From Angiostrongylus vasorum (lineage: Eukaryota > Nematoda > Chromadorea > Rhabditida > Metastrongylidae), in NCBI GenBank assembly GCA_018806985.1, contig JADANN010000388.1, forward strand, positions 682,001 through 746,000: a DNA stretch of 64,000 nucleotides, read 5' to 3'. Position 1 is the first letter of the stretch. The number at the start of each line of letters is the position of its first letter. Positions 10,573 to 21,542 of this stretch are shown here, piece after piece. The notes under the pieces are model-generated. The model did not search any database and was not told the origin of the DNA. It saw nothing but the letters and a program-made list of their open reading frames with translations. Made by a program: the position numbers and the translations under genes.

Positions 10573-10829
10573 TTCTTCGTATTCTTGTTGAGCAAACGCT
10601 AGGTGTTGTTTTATTCTTTATTCACGAACAAGCTGACGTTTCGGCGGATTTCGCCTTCCTCAGAGCCGCTTTCTATGAGGCTTCCACTGAGTATGTGTCG
10701 TGGAGACCAACCGCACAGAATTCACACGGAAGCATAATATCGAAAGGCGAAATCCGCCGAAACGTCAGCTTGTTCGTGAATAAAGAATAAAATAACACCT
10801 CGCATTTGCTCAACAAGAACACGAAGCAA
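10573..10829. mobile_element. PLE-type inverted hairpin (H1)
   Basis: The arms 10573-10657 and 10744-10829 are near-perfect inverted repeats about 85 bases long around an 86-base loop. They read inward from 'cttgttgagcaaacgc' through 'tattctttattcacgaac' to 'aagctgacgtttcggcgg'. The left arm extends into a complete hammerhead-like core on the minus strand. The right arm stops exactly before CTGAGGA, so only one core is complete. Confidence 0.75.
10631..10667 (-). ncRNA. Hammerhead ribozyme motif, complete core
   Basis: On the minus strand: GGCT, CTGAGGA, A, then GGCG-AAATC-CGCC (perfect 4-bp helix II), GAAA, CGTC, AGCT. All 13 core positions fit the hammerhead consensus, with U16.1 and H17=C within CGTC. 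Helix I closes with one G-U pair. Helix III is reduced to the ACGT palindrome, which normally implies dimer-dependent cleavage. Confidence 0.7.
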
Positions 10830-11018
10830 ATTTATCTGTTGAATCTTATCTGCTATGCTTATGAAAGTGTTTGGCTGAGTAGATGGTATGTCAGTTTGAC
10901 CCTTCCAGCTTCCGGATAAGGTGAAACAGCTGAAACATCGGCTATTGCATGCTAATAAAATCTGTAGTACCAACTTTGTGTTTAATTATCGAAGAAAAAA
11001 CAGTGAATTATCAATCAG

Positions 11019-11050
11019 TGCCGAGGGTAGTAGAAAGTCGGTGCCGGGAA
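11019..11050 (+). repeat. Shared PLE-type terminus
   Basis: 'gccgagggtagtagaaagtc' then 'ggtgccggga' marks the right end of the element containing hairpin H1. Confidence 0.5.
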
Positions 11051-11189
11051 TTGCTGTTATAAAGAATCAATACGAATAAGAATAAGAACTGTTGCCCACA
11101 AATTATGACTATTATTTGCAAAAATTTTAACGAGTAATTTTTTCGTACGCTTTTCCTTGTTTTGCAGTAGAAGAATATTCACCTGTCAC

Positions 11190-11345
11190 CTGCCGTCCCG
11201 TTGATCGCCGAATGGCTAAAACTATCACTGGTTAATCTTCTATTTTTCTTTGTCGCATGCAAGAGCAGCCCAGTGGGTTCTGCTCTCGCTCGAGGAACTC
11301 GTTGAGCATCGTACCTTTCCTCTAGGTTTTCGTGAAGAACGCTGA
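11190..11345 (-). mobile_element. RTE retrotransposon, C-terminal fragment (R1)
   Basis: The minus-strand translation contains 'ERYDAQRVPRARAEPTG', matching 'ERYDAQRVPRMCRTHWA' in the element at 19790-20630. This is the extreme C-terminus of RTE-type ORFs. Frameshifts are present. Confidence 0.7.
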
Positions 11346-11509
11346 CTGAAAAAAGGGGAAGCGAGAGGTTTGTTGAGCCTTCAAGGGCACCGAGGATGCT
11401 GTGAAAACAACAAAGAACTCCCAACTCCGAACCCAAATTTAACTCCCGACTCCGAACCCAAATTTTCGCCTCAACGGGTTTTTTCTATCTTAACGTACAC
11501 GTAAAAACC

Positions 11510-11810
11510 CGGTAGCTGAGTAGGAAGGATTAAAGATCACTCAGCTTCAATGAACACGCTGTTGAAAGGGTAATGCTAGGAGTGTCCCGTGTCATCAGAC
11601 AAGTTAGGGGGAGGGATTCGAAGCTCCAACCTGCGTCAACGATCAAAAAATCAAAGACTCCGTCCTATAAGCTAAACTGCCGAAGATCAGCTGAGCCGGA
11701 CAAATAATGCATATTAACGATAACCGTTGGACAACAGCCGTTAGTGACTTTATTCCTCGGAATGTAAAACGTACCGCAGGAAGACAACTGACCCAACCCA
11801 GCTCAACACT
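11510..11810 (+). mobile_element. RTE retrotransposon fragment, opposite orientation (R2)
   Basis: The plus-strand frames give 'AVERVMLGVSRV' and then 'NDNRWTTAVSDFIP' and 'RNVKRTAGRQLT'. These are colinear with 'NDNRWARAVSDWIP' and 'RDVKRTAGRPLS' of the 19790-20630 element. It lies head-to-head with R3 and downstream of R1, so the locus is rearranged. Confidence 0.75.
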
Positions 11811-11829
11811 GATGCTAATTCGTTCATCA

Positions 11830-13005
11830 TGTTGATTTCCCGAACTAGAAAGAGGTAATTGAGAATTCGGAGATATTCGTTCCGTTGAGCGTGAGTGGAG
11901 CATACGTAATCAATCCATTCCTCACTAACGTCGCTTTTGTGAGATTTAGTTGAAAAGCAATTGTTCCAAAGGCTTTATCAAAGTCGGCAAGCATTCGTTC
12001 CGCCTGGCTAATGTTTGTTCTTATAAAGAAGATGTCACCAGCAAAGCGAAGATGGTGTAATTGCTGACCGTCGACTTTCACTCCAATGTTGTCCAATTTC
12101 AATGCTCGCATGACGTTCTCGTGTTGCTAAGTAGTTTTAGCGAGATGATATCGCTTTGTCTAATCCTTCTTTTGACGTCGATGTTAATATCGTTGTAGAA
12201 TGGTGGTCCGTTAATTTTGAAATTTTTATAGAGCTCACATGACCATGGAGCGCTTCTCTGACTGCTTCTATCTCAACTGGGTCTAGAGCTTTCATTAAAT
12301 TGAAGGAAGTAAGACAGAACGATCTCTTCTACTCTCGCGATACTTCGATGAGTCTTGTTATCGTGTGGATGTGGTCCATCGTACTGAATCCTTTTCGAAA
12401 CCCGGCTTGCTCACATGGCTGTCTTTCGTGCAGAGTTCTGTCAATCCTGTTTAGGACGACTCGAGTGAAAAGCTTGAGGACGACAGACAACAAGCAGATA
12501 GGGCGATAGTTGCCGATATCTTGGAGGTAACCATTCTTGAACAATAGCACTCTTGCTGGTCTTCCACTGAGTAGCGACCTTGCGTTCAGACAGGTAACGT
12601 GTGAAAAGCTGAGCCAGTGTGTTTACGAGGGCTGGCGGAAGGTTCTTCAGGTGTTCTGGTCTTATCCTGTACGGACCTGGTGTTGTTCGATTTTTCACCC
12701 ACGAAATGGCATGTCGGATTTCGGAAAGGAGAATCACTTGTGCGACATGTCCATCCTCCATTATTTCATATGAGGGAAAGTGGACGTGGCTACCGAGGAG
12801 ATCTGAGTAGTATTAGTGAATGATTTTTTTCCATTGCCTTTCTGGACGCTGTAACTGCTCCATATGGGCGTCGGTGTGCAATCATGTTGGATTTGTAACT
12901 GACGGAGCTTCGGTGGGCTTTTCGAATGCTTTTCCCAGCATCTGCAGCTTCGAACATAACTGCTCCTCTTCTCTCTTTGACATCATCATTTATCTCCTGC
13001 TTGCA
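11830..13005 (-). mobile_element. RTE retrotransposon, RT domain (R3), frameshifted
   Basis: The minus-strand order is a linker region near 12965 with 'EINDDVKERRGAVMFEA', then 'EIRHAISWVKNRTTPGP', then RT motifs 'DIGNYRPICLLSVV' and 'RQPCEQAGFRKGFS', then 'KALDPVEIEAVREAL', then 'QQLHHLRFAGDIFFI'. The last corresponds to the catalytic ADD box, changed here to AGD, so the RT is dead. A frame change lies near 12535 and another near 12300; part of the palm is missing. The endonuclease domain is absent. Confidence 0.85.
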
Positions 13006-14210
13006 TTGTTTTGAAGGTTCGAAATATTAGGTAAAAAAAATTTCCAGGACATCAGCAATAGTTCACCACGACTGAAAATCTTTCCACTCTCTCGCATCGT
13101 CACAACTGACAATGCTTCGTGTTGTCTTTCGCTAACGATGAATACAACGGTCATTTTTGAATCCTCTTCCATCGTCTAGTGATCCCGCTTCACTAATGTT
13201 TCCATCCACTCAACATTTTTAGCATTGTGTCTAGCCTAGTGTTTCCTGGCAATACGACATCCGTTGGGCCCAAAAAGAGAAAGTTCTACATAGCTTCATC
13301 GTTCTGTTGCTGAAAACAACCTGTTGGTGATGTGCAAGGAGTAATCAGAGGGAACAACATGTTTAATTTGTCGAGCTCAGTTGGAAAAAAGTGTGCAGTC
13401 GAAAACATTGTAGCTTAGAGTTGCTTCAATCAATTACTCTTCGAACTATTACAGAAACCTGACATGAAAACGTTAGCACCCTCATGACTTTCTATGTTCT
13501 GTTTAGCTTGATCTCGCCTTTTAGGTCGCTCTACATGTTGATTGTTAGTTCTTAGCAAGCCAAAAGTCTGTGGCCTCTGTGACTCCATTCATCTTTGCGG
13601 CGTTTGCTTGGCAAGTTTTTTAGATGAACTGTTACAGAGGCCGTTCTCTACCGCGTAGAGAATACTCTCTATCCTGTCATGCTGTCGGCATAGCGTTCAA
13701 ATCGCTATTTACTCTATGAACACGTTTTCCATCGACGTGATCACTTACTTGCTTCGTTCAACCCTAGCGACACGGCTGCTCTCGCCTCAAAAGAAAGCCC
13801 CACTTGGTAGGTGCGAAGAATGTAAAGATCTATTCGGTTCAGATAGAAATTATTTTAGTGAACTATCCAATACATTAGCGTTGCCTATTATCTGCACGTT
13901 ATCTAATTCCATACAGTTACGTAATTAGCATCAGTACTCACGTGATGCTCGGTCCTTGTCATTTCTTCTACCAATTTCGTTATCGCGACCGACATCCACA
14001 AACATGGTTCGATTAGCATGACCATTCAGCTGCCACTTGAAAAAATATAACCCCTTTCCTCACTGACACGATGAATGCTAGCTTAAGATCGCTCTGTAGA
14101 GAATCTCTGCATAGCGTCTCTTAGCTTTTACCACAGGTATTCACCAGCTGGAAGCTGTGTGACTTTGCAAATAGACGCCATGCCGGTAATCACTTCATAT
14201 ATTCTCTCTT
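13006..14210. other. No recognised feature
   Basis: No gene or matched repeat seen. Short open frames only. Confidence 0.4.
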
Positions 14211-14212
14211 TG

Positions 14213-14345
14213 ATAAGCCTGCACAATGTTGATAAACAGTCTTTATTCGGCAAACGTTTCGACGTCTTCGTCTTCATCAGCGTTGGGGTGATCCGTGTCG
14301 ATAGTCCACAGTTGTTCGTCTCCTCATTATGGCGTCTTAGTCTTT
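14213..14345 (-). mobile_element. PLE-type terminal repeat, family A, truncated
   Basis: 'caatgttgataaacagtctt' through 'gtgtcgatagtccacagttg' and 'cattatggcgtcttagtc' follows the first half of family A, then homology stops. Confidence 0.6.
14249..14280 (-). ncRNA. Hammerhead-like core, helix I lost
   Basis: On the minus strand: CTGATGA, A, perfect helix II GACG-AAGA-CGTC, GAAA, CGTT, TGCC. The catalytic core is complete, but the upstream GGCT strand of helix I is replaced. Confidence 0.5.
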
Positions 14346-15175
14346 AAAAAAAATCATTTCATAGTTGATCGGCGTTTCAGCGTTGATGTAATGGGCTGGA
14401 TCGAATTTCGTCTATTCAGATATTGGAGAATTAGATGATTTTCGCTGAAGGTTCTTGGAAACTATAAAGGCGTCAGAGGTGAATCAATTATTCGTCCTTG
14501 CAGCTCACATAATACAGCTTTTTCGCCATTAACTCGGTTAGATAGATTTATGGTTAAAGGACTTTGGAGCCACCTCAATCGTTGCAATATTTATGTAAAA
14601 AGAACATAGCAAATTCGACCATGAACCTCGCTACCTTCAGTGGTCCGTAGACGGGCATAAAGAGCTTTAAAAGACGAGAAAAACAAGTCCAGAAAAAAAG
14701 AGGATTTATTGATGACGTTAGTAGTGGCCTTTGCTACTAATCCTTACGATCATTTCTTGAGGAATCGAGAGCGAATTTAGAATGTGCACCTTGATGAGGC
14801 TGAGCTGTAGTTATTCCTACTGAGCTCCAAGAGTTTGAATCGTTCCTTAAACGATAGGAGGATCTCTCATACTGCTGCAAAAAATCGCGCTGTAAAGACT
14901 TGCTTGGATACTTGTTTGGCTGGTTTCCATGGGTCTTGTGGAACCACAATATCACGGCCCTAAAAGGCAACGAGAGTAGTAAGGGCATTTCTGAGACAAT
15001 TGCACCACCAGACAGAAATGTATCATTGCGAGAACATGTTTTCTGTGCTATCAACTAAGGTGCTCTGGCAGAAATTCCCACTCGACACCATTTTCCGAAA
15101 TCGTCATCAGACCATCAAAGACAGGCTTAACGAACCACGTCATTGATCAAATAAATCACTGTAATCACAATCTTG
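14346..15175. other. No recognised feature
   Basis: No supported gene. The 105-codon minus frame at 14737-15054 has no recognisable motif. Confidence 0.4.
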
Positions 15176-15680
15176 ACTTATTATTTACTGCTTACTCTTT
15201 TTAAGGGCGGCGTATATTGCGAAATATAACTTCGATGATACCGAGATATTTACAAAACTCCGGAACGCAGGTGTCTGCGGTGGGTGAACGAACGCTCTAT
15301 TATCCTTTTCGGGGAGTAACGTGTTCACCACCACACCATGCAGGTCATTCGTTCCGCCTGCCTCTGCTAGTTCTACCGAGCTCTGCAATCAGCAATCACC
15401 CGTCAGCGGGTTTGATCTGGGGAGTCCAAATCGGCAACGAACCCACTTAAGCTGAGACTGTATTTATAATCACAATTTTGGATTATTATTTACTGCCTAC
15501 TCTTTTTAATGGCAGGGTATATTGCGAAATACAACTTCAATGATGCTGAGGTATTTGCAAAACTCCGGATCGCAGGTGTCTGCGGTGGGGAACGAACGCT
15601 CTATTATCCTTTTCGGGGAGTAACGCGTTCACCATCACACCATGCAGGTCCTTCGTTTCGACTGTCCCACTATAAGCAAT
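15176..15680 (-). mobile_element. Family E/F tRNA-like repeat, tandem dimer
   Basis: Two minus-oriented E units (about 15180-15390 and 15470-15680) share 'actctttttaaggg/tggcag', 'gatatttacaaaactccgga' and 'gtctgcggtggg'. Between them lies an F segment ('cagcaatcacccgtcagcgg' to 'aagctgagactgtatttata') that also occurs at 52600-52700. The unit length is about 290 bases. Confidence 0.65.
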
Positions 15681-15684
15681 AAGC

Positions 15685-15960
15685 AAACAGGAGATGTTAT
15701 TTTATTCTTCATTCTTGGAAAAGCTGACGTTTCGGCGCTAATTTCCCCTTCTTCAGAGCCTGAAAATTCCAAATCGACTACAATCTACCCAGCTAAAAAA
15801 CCTACATAACGAAACAGAGAAAACGCTAAACGAAGATCTCAGTCACATTTAAAGCAAAACAGCTTCTTTCGCATACTCACCGCCTTCTATGAGTCTTCTG
15901 TTGAGTATTTTTATGAGAAGACTAATAGCAGAGATTTCAAATTGAAGCGTAATGTGCCTC
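15685..15960 (-). mobile_element. PLE-type repeat, H family (H2)
   Basis: 'gatgttattttattcttcat' and 'aagctgacgtttcggcgc' match the left arm of hairpin H1. 'cgccttctatgagtcttc' near 15888 matches the H1 loop. The second arm is absent and an extra segment of about 110 bases separates the blocks. Confidence 0.55.
15722..15760 (-). ncRNA. Hammerhead motif, core complete, helix II imperfect
   Basis: On the minus strand: GGCT, CTGAAGA, A, a longer helix II region (GGGG...CGCC, one mismatch), GAAA, CGTC, AGCT. Core positions are intact. Confidence 0.5.
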
Positions 15961-16313
15961 TCTTACACTTACTTATCAGTCCTAAACACTGTCACGATCA
16001 TCAGTGCCTCCTTTTTTTTCTGAAAAGCTATAAGTTTTGATTTTTGCATAAGGTGAGAACATTTAATCTGAAGATAAACGTCTAACTTTCGTATGTCCAT
16101 TAGAAACTTCAATTCCTTCTGTTTTAAAATTCGTCAGTATATAAATAGCTCTCAAAAGCCAAATCACAGTTCCCCAGTTGTTTTCGCACATATTTTTTGG
16201 TTTCAAAAAAGAAAACCAAACAACAAGAACTTTATCCCTATCACACCTTTCTGCCTTTACGTGAGCCTTTTCTTACACTTTCTATCGCCATCCTCAATGT
16301 TGTTGTTGTTCAG

Positions 16314-16438
16314 CACCTTTCGTTCTACGCACGTGCGCTAGCAAGAATTTGGGTTGCATGGCCGGACCGGCAATTTGCAAGTTCAGTGGCGGTTCGGGTT
16401 CGTGTGCGCGGTGCGAAACCGACAACTGCAACCTGTGA
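16314..16438 (+). CDS. Candidate terminal exon of a small cysteine-rich (Ly-6/ET-like) protein
   Basis: An acceptor 'gttgttgttcag' at 16302-16313 precedes a GC-richer open stretch that enters with 2 bases of a split codon and ends at TGA 16436-16438. The translation has seven cysteines spaced C-x5-GC-x6-C-x8-C-x2-C-x4-CN and ends 'CETDNCNL'. A terminal CxTDxCN is characteristic of Ly-6/uPAR and nematode ET-type modules; that link is an inference from spacing alone. No upstream exon with a signal peptide could be placed. The overlapping frame on the same strand (to 16460) and the minus-strand frame look like shadows. Confidence 0.35.
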
Positions 16439-16999
16439 GGAACGACTGTATATGTTGTAAATGTGAATTTGTCCACTTGTTTCTGCCTACATAATTGATG
16501 AGGGTATTATTTCTCTTGTTATTATGCAAAATCCATAGATGAAGTATCGATTAAAGAAATCTTGCAAGAATATACCCAGCTCATCTACATGGGTCAATAG
16601 TTAAGCCCCCATGTAGTAGTCTATTTCTGCAAGGAAAAATGACGCCGTATATGTTCAAATAGACATAATCCTTGAAAAAAACACATTGCAGAAATTAGAG
16701 GTACCTATGACAGAGTGATAGAAGCTTTTTTTCAACTTTTATGAAAGCCGACCACTTCGTGGCATCGGGGAAAACTGGTGTGATGTTGTGAACATACGTC
16801 ATCATCATTCTATTGGGTGCTCTTGCCTATAAAAAAAAGCCGCATGGTGTTTCCCCCTAATGCTTGCTACCAAAATTGCTATCCGACTCAGGTGAAATAG
16901 GCTCTTCTACATCACATCAGAATAAGCAGGTTGATCTCCTCTGTGTAATGAAACGATAATTGGTCAAGAGCAGCTCTTGTAAATGTATTATTCCACCCC
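16439..16999. other. No recognised feature
   Basis: AT-rich, no gene or repeat recognised. If 16314-16438 is a terminal exon, its 3' UTR would lie here. Confidence 0.4.
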
Positions 17000-17400
17000 A
17001 CGCAAAGTGGTTAGAGAACCGTGCAATTAATGCATTGTCTCTCGTTCGACCCTGACTGGGGTCAACAAAGGCTTCGATCGCCCTGGGATAAATAAATAGC
17101 ATGCAAACTTTTGAGAAAAATCTTCTGTCAGTCCACAGAATGATAAAGCAAACTTTATAGATGAAGTGTTGGAGCTCGTTCAATATTTGAAGTAAAGAGC
17201 AAGGGATTGGGCTTCCAATGTTGATCAATCCCTGATGGATGCGCCATAAATTCGACTTCATAAAGCATCATAGTGACGATTGAGTGCATATACGGCCTAC
17301 ACAAAAATTGCTGTGGCTTGCCGATGCATTGAATCAGTGTCCTTATCTCAATCAGACAAGTCTACAACCAATTTTCAGACCAAGAAGGGATGAACGGATT
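17000..17400. mobile_element. tRNA-derived SINE (family S), two decayed pieces
   Basis: A plus-oriented head (17000-17070) has 'cgcaaagtggttagag' and a B-box-like 'cgttcgaccctg'. Further right a minus-oriented body (17205-17390) reads 'gatcaatccctgatggatgc', 'attcgacttcataaagc' and 'atctcaatcagacaagtc'. Confidence 0.45.
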
Positions 17401-18229
17401 GAGGGAGTGGGAAAGGAAAGAATTGTTTGTGCGCTGAGCACCTCTTAGTACAACGTTTTGCCTCTAACTAAATATTACAAATTGAAGCACTTTTTGTTGG
17501 TGCGGAAAAAATCCTAATAAAGGTTGGAAATTAGGGAAAGATTCACATTTATGAACAATTCCTCAGTCGTCCTTCGATTCTAGTAGACACCGAAGAATTC
17601 TACAATTGCTATTTTGCCTTCCAGATGTGCCCTGTTGCAGCTCACGTTCTTCATATAAACTCTAGTGGGTAAGCCGGCCTACTACGCTGGTCTTGGAATC
17701 GTGGTGCGGCTTGATACCTCAAATTTGGGTAGTTAAGCTTTGCATGCAACAATATTTATACCACTGTAATCATATGGCGATATCGGACAACGTGGATGTA
17801 AAATACATTTTAAAAAAAATTCGAAAAGATAACACGATTAGTAAACAAAGGTGATATAAAGAGGAAGAAAGTTCATATAAAGTGCAACGGTTAAATGAAG
17901 AGGATGAAGAGGTACCGAACAGTTTTTGTGGAGTGTTCTCATACTAGGAAAGGATAATCGAGAAGAACATAAGGCAGAAGTTAATTTACTAAGGTAGCAG
18001 ATGACAATAGCGGCAATGTAGCCATGTGTAGGAAATATAGAGGACATATGAGAGCACTGAAAGTTGGAGAACATTCTATGGTGGTAGAGAATACTCTCTG
18101 TTTCCCCAGCAGCGCTGAAGATGTACTGCTTTCATTGCGCAAGAGGCCTTTTAATATGGTTAGATGGAGACTAGCCAGTATGAGTCAAAGGATATCTATA
18201 TAGAGATCTTCGTGATGATGTCAAACGTT
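17401..18229. other. No recognised feature
   Basis: No supported gene or repeat. Confidence 0.4.
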
Positions 18230-18480
18230 CGATGATCCTCTTGTTGAGCACTTGACATCGCGTGGGGTTCTATTCCAATTCGTTTCCCTCGCATTCATCG
18301 TCCACAAAGGTCTTCGAACATTTGTGTTCTTAAATTGCTGCTTGAGGATTTTATCTCTTTTAATGTCGTAGAATGCAGGTCGAGAGTATTCTCCTTGCAA
18401 TCTTGGAGATTACCAGGCGAAGGCGTTGGTAACTACCTGCATTATCACTAGAGAGCCAGCCCTTTGACGTGTTCTTCAGT
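18230..18480 (-). repeat. Family C repeat with degenerate reading frame
   Basis: On the minus strand it reads 'RPAFYDIKRDKILKQQ', then after a frame change 'SKTFVDDECEGNE', parallel to the copies at 8485-8745 and 36805-37030. It abuts RTE fragment R4, but the other two copies do not neighbour RTE, so the association may be accidental. Confidence 0.45.
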
Positions 18481-18559
18481 CCTATTTTATAACGTCCAGG
18501 GTACAAAGGTGTAGGGTCGTACGAAAGGAATCATTGAGGCCAAATGGTGAGCTCGCAGC

Positions 18560-19030
18560 CTGTTCTTCGTTGTTTCGCTCACATCAATGTTCTTGTAATT
18601 TTAAGCTGATCGTTTCCTGCTACTAAGCTGGGGTGCTGAACCACTTATCATTTTGACTTCTAAACAAAGATATGCGTCTATCGGCCGGATTTACAGATTT
18701 TCGTTCTGATAAGCTGAATATGAATAGGGCATCACCAACAAGCGGTTTTCAATGAACATCGCTTTCTAGTTGTCCAATTCAAGAATAATCTTTCAACAGC
18801 CGTTGTCGTAACCGGAAAGCACTTATTCAGCTTGGCTAATCTTGATGTTGTAAGAACAATGTCATCAGCCACGCGAATATGGTGTAGCTTTCGACCATCG
18901 GTCTCTGCTCCCAAGTTTTTATTTCCAAGTTTTTGCATGACATCCATGGTAGTGGTTTCGAAAAGTGTTGGCGAGATCTTAGTGCCATGTCGAACCCTAT
19001 TATATCACCGGTAGTAGTGTCGTCGTAGAT
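18560..19030 (-). mobile_element. RTE retrotransposon, RT fragment (R4)
   Basis: The minus strand gives 'GRKLHHIRVADDIVLTTS', containing the ADD catalytic box, then after frame changes 'YLCLEVKMISGSAPQLSS' and 'RKRSA', colinear with the RT C-terminus of R5. Frameshifts and stops make it non-coding. Confidence 0.8.
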
Positions 19031-19449
19031 CAGCGAAAACGTCGTCGAAACCCATGATAAACTTTCGAATCATAGTAGCATCAGTGTCGCAAAACGTTCA
19101 GATGACAGCTTAACTGAGTATAGAAGATAAATGACAGACAGCACTAAAATGTTGTCAGTTAAACCAGCTACCAACTTTTTTTGAAATGGTGTCATCTCCT
19201 AAATAAAAAAAACTAAATGATTGATTCACATAAAGTGCTCAGCGCTTCTTTGCTGATGTCGGCTATCTCTGTTATAAGATCGGCTATCCATTCCCTTCTT
19301 CCGCCCTTGGTTTATTGGAGTCAATTTATTGAACGACAGCCGGCCTTTAGGGCACGAGCCTTGCGTAAAAAAAAGCTTCTAATTTTAATGAAGTCGTTTA
19401 AGGGTTCGAGATGATTTACTCTTAGTGTGATTGACGGATGATTGCTGAC
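19031..19449. other. No recognised feature
   Basis: No supported gene or repeat. Confidence 0.4.
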
Positions 19450-19680
19450 AGCAACTGTAGGTCAATAACACGGCCAAGAGGAAGGCGAAACGAAGGACTC
19501 GCATAGTGTGGTGGTGAACGCGTCATCCCCTGGAGACGGTGATAGCGTGTTCGGTCCTCACCACAGCCACCAGCGGACCGGAGTTTTACATATATCTCAG
19601 CATCATTATGGTTTTAATTCACATAATAACCTGTCATTAAAAAAGAATAGGTAGTGAATAAAAATGACGACTACTAGTGT
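19450..19680 (+). mobile_element. Family E tRNA-like repeat
   Basis: 'gaaggcgaaacgaaggactc', the head 'gtgtggtggtgaacgcgtca', the body 'ccggagttttacatatatct' and the tail 'cctgtcattaaaaaagaata'. Colinear with 5555-5815. Confidence 0.6.
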
Positions 19681-19789
19681 TTGACAGGATTTTGTTATAC
19701 TGTGTTGCATTGACCAGAGGTTGAGGTGAGCATCTAGAAAGAGAACTGAAGAAAAATGTGTAAAGAGTGAGTGAGTCGATACGACGATC

Positions 19790-20630
19790 ACCTGTAGTCC
19801 CATTGATCGTCGAGTGACTCGAACGGGCGCCAGTAAATCTTCCAATTTCCCTGTCGTGTGCAAGAGTAGCCCAGTGGGTTCTGCACATTCTAGGAACTCG
19901 TTGAGCATCATATCTTTCTTCTAGGCTCTTCGTGAAGAACTCTGACCATCGGGACAGTGGTCTTCCTGCAGTGCGTTTAACATCCCGAGGAATCCAGTCA
20001 CTAACGGCTCTTGCCCATCGGTTATCGTTCATACGCATTATTACGTGTCCGGCCCACCACATCTTTGACTGTTTGGCGTACAGAACGACATCTTTGATTT
20101 CTGATCGTTGACGCAGGTCGGAGCTTCGGATCTCATCCCCTACTTGCGTGACACGGCATACTCCTAGCATCGTCCCTTCGACTGTGGGCCCAATAACGCT
20201 GAGTGATCCTTCATCCTGCTTACGTAGCGACCGGGTTTCTGACGTATACGTTAACGCAGGAGGTACAGTACCGTTGAGTCGAAAACGTGGGCAAGGAGTC
20301 GGGTATTCTTTGTCCTCTTCACTACATCCTCGATGCTCTTGAAGGCTCCCCAAGCCGCTCGTTTCCTGCTGCTCAGCTGTGGAGCGAAGCCGTTCAACAT
20401 AATGATTTCCCGACCTAAATAGACATAACTGGAGCATTCGTAGATATTCGTTCCGTTGAGCGTGAACGGCTCATACGAAACCAATCCGTTCCTCATGAAC
20501 ATCGTTTTTGTGAGATTTAATCGAAGACCAGCCTTTCCACAAGCTTTATCAAAGTCGGCCAGCATTCGCTCCGCTTGACTAATGTTTGGTGTTATACGGA
20601 CAATGTCATCACGACGATGGTCTTTAAAAA
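19790..20630 (-). mobile_element. RTE retrotransposon, RT C-terminus to ORF end (R5)
   Basis: The best preserved RTE copy. From the right on the minus strand: 'ITPNISQAERMLADFDKA', 'LNLTKTMFMRNGLV', 'LNGTNIYECSSYVYLGRE' and 'KSIEDVVKRTKNTR'. After one frame change near 20265 it continues 'PPALTYTSETRSLRKQDE', 'RMNDNRWARAVSDWIP', 'RTAGRPLSRWSEFFTKSL' and 'ERYDAQRVPRMCRTHWA'. Apart from that frameshift the frame stays open for about 270 codons. The endonuclease and RT catalytic core are missing. 5' truncation is typical of LINE insertion. Confidence 0.88.
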
Positions 20631-21542
20631 ATATTCCAACACAAACAGAAAATCCAAACCCGATGAGAGCGTGGGTTAAATAGTGAATTTTTTTCATCTG
20701 ACGCTTAGCTAGTCGAGTTATGTGTACCTAGTCCGGGCAGTATGCTAAACAGTATTTGTAGTTCTATATATTCTTGTTGACCACCGCTAACAGTGAAGCA
20801 AATATAATTTGTAGTTTTAGTTCTTCGTGGCTTTTTTTCATTTACATAAGAAGTAAGGGGGAAACGTGGAAAACAACTATATCGAGCAGTTCATGTTATC
20901 AAAACACCGACCAACCACACGAGGAACGACGACTGCTAACACTGAGCCGAACATAAATGAGTCATCGCCTCTTTGCTTTCCACCAAGAAGCTATCTATGT
21001 TAGAGCACTCTGAAACCACACTGTTGGAGAGTGCGGTGACTAGAGTTCGAACTGTGAGAAGGCGGGGACAGTCTTTGCTCTGCTGAATGCTGTCGGGATG
21101 TGTCTGGTATGTGAGAACGACCACTGGAAGCATAAACTCTGTCATCTTTTTCGGTTGCGTTGTCGTTGAAATATCTGTGCAATCTAATGTAAGCTCATTA
21201 TTTCTCTATAATGCCTTGCCGTTTTTCCTTAGTTCATCTCATCTCCTATAACGAATCTAACGGTCATTGACATCCGTATATAAGTTATCGCAAAATTTTT
21301 TATTCGGAATCTGAAAGTTATCTAACTATTCTTTTGCTTAGAATAAAAGTGTAACTACGGGACCTTAAAGGAGAAAGGAATTCCTCTCGATTTTTGTTGA
21401 GTTTTACGTCCTTCGTTGCAAAAATACGAGAATTAGCTATTAATTGTTAGAGTCAGGTATCACTAAAACTACGATAATACTAGAATGTGAAGAAAACATC
21501 CGTTTGGGAAATCTATACATGTACAAGCTTTGATAAATAAGA
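20631..21542. other. No recognised feature
   Basis: No supported gene or repeat. Confidence 0.4.

Noticed and set aside
10573..10829. Rho-independent terminator or attenuator hairpin
   Set aside because: The stem is about 85 bp with an 86-base loop in a repeat-rich nematode sequence. Bacterial regulatory interpretations do not apply.
19637..20437. Intact 266-codon gene on the minus strand
   Set aside because: Only the middle part is the RTE frame. The N-terminal part is out of frame with RTE and the C-terminal part runs into 3' flank. It is a 5'-truncated retrotransposon with a frameshift.
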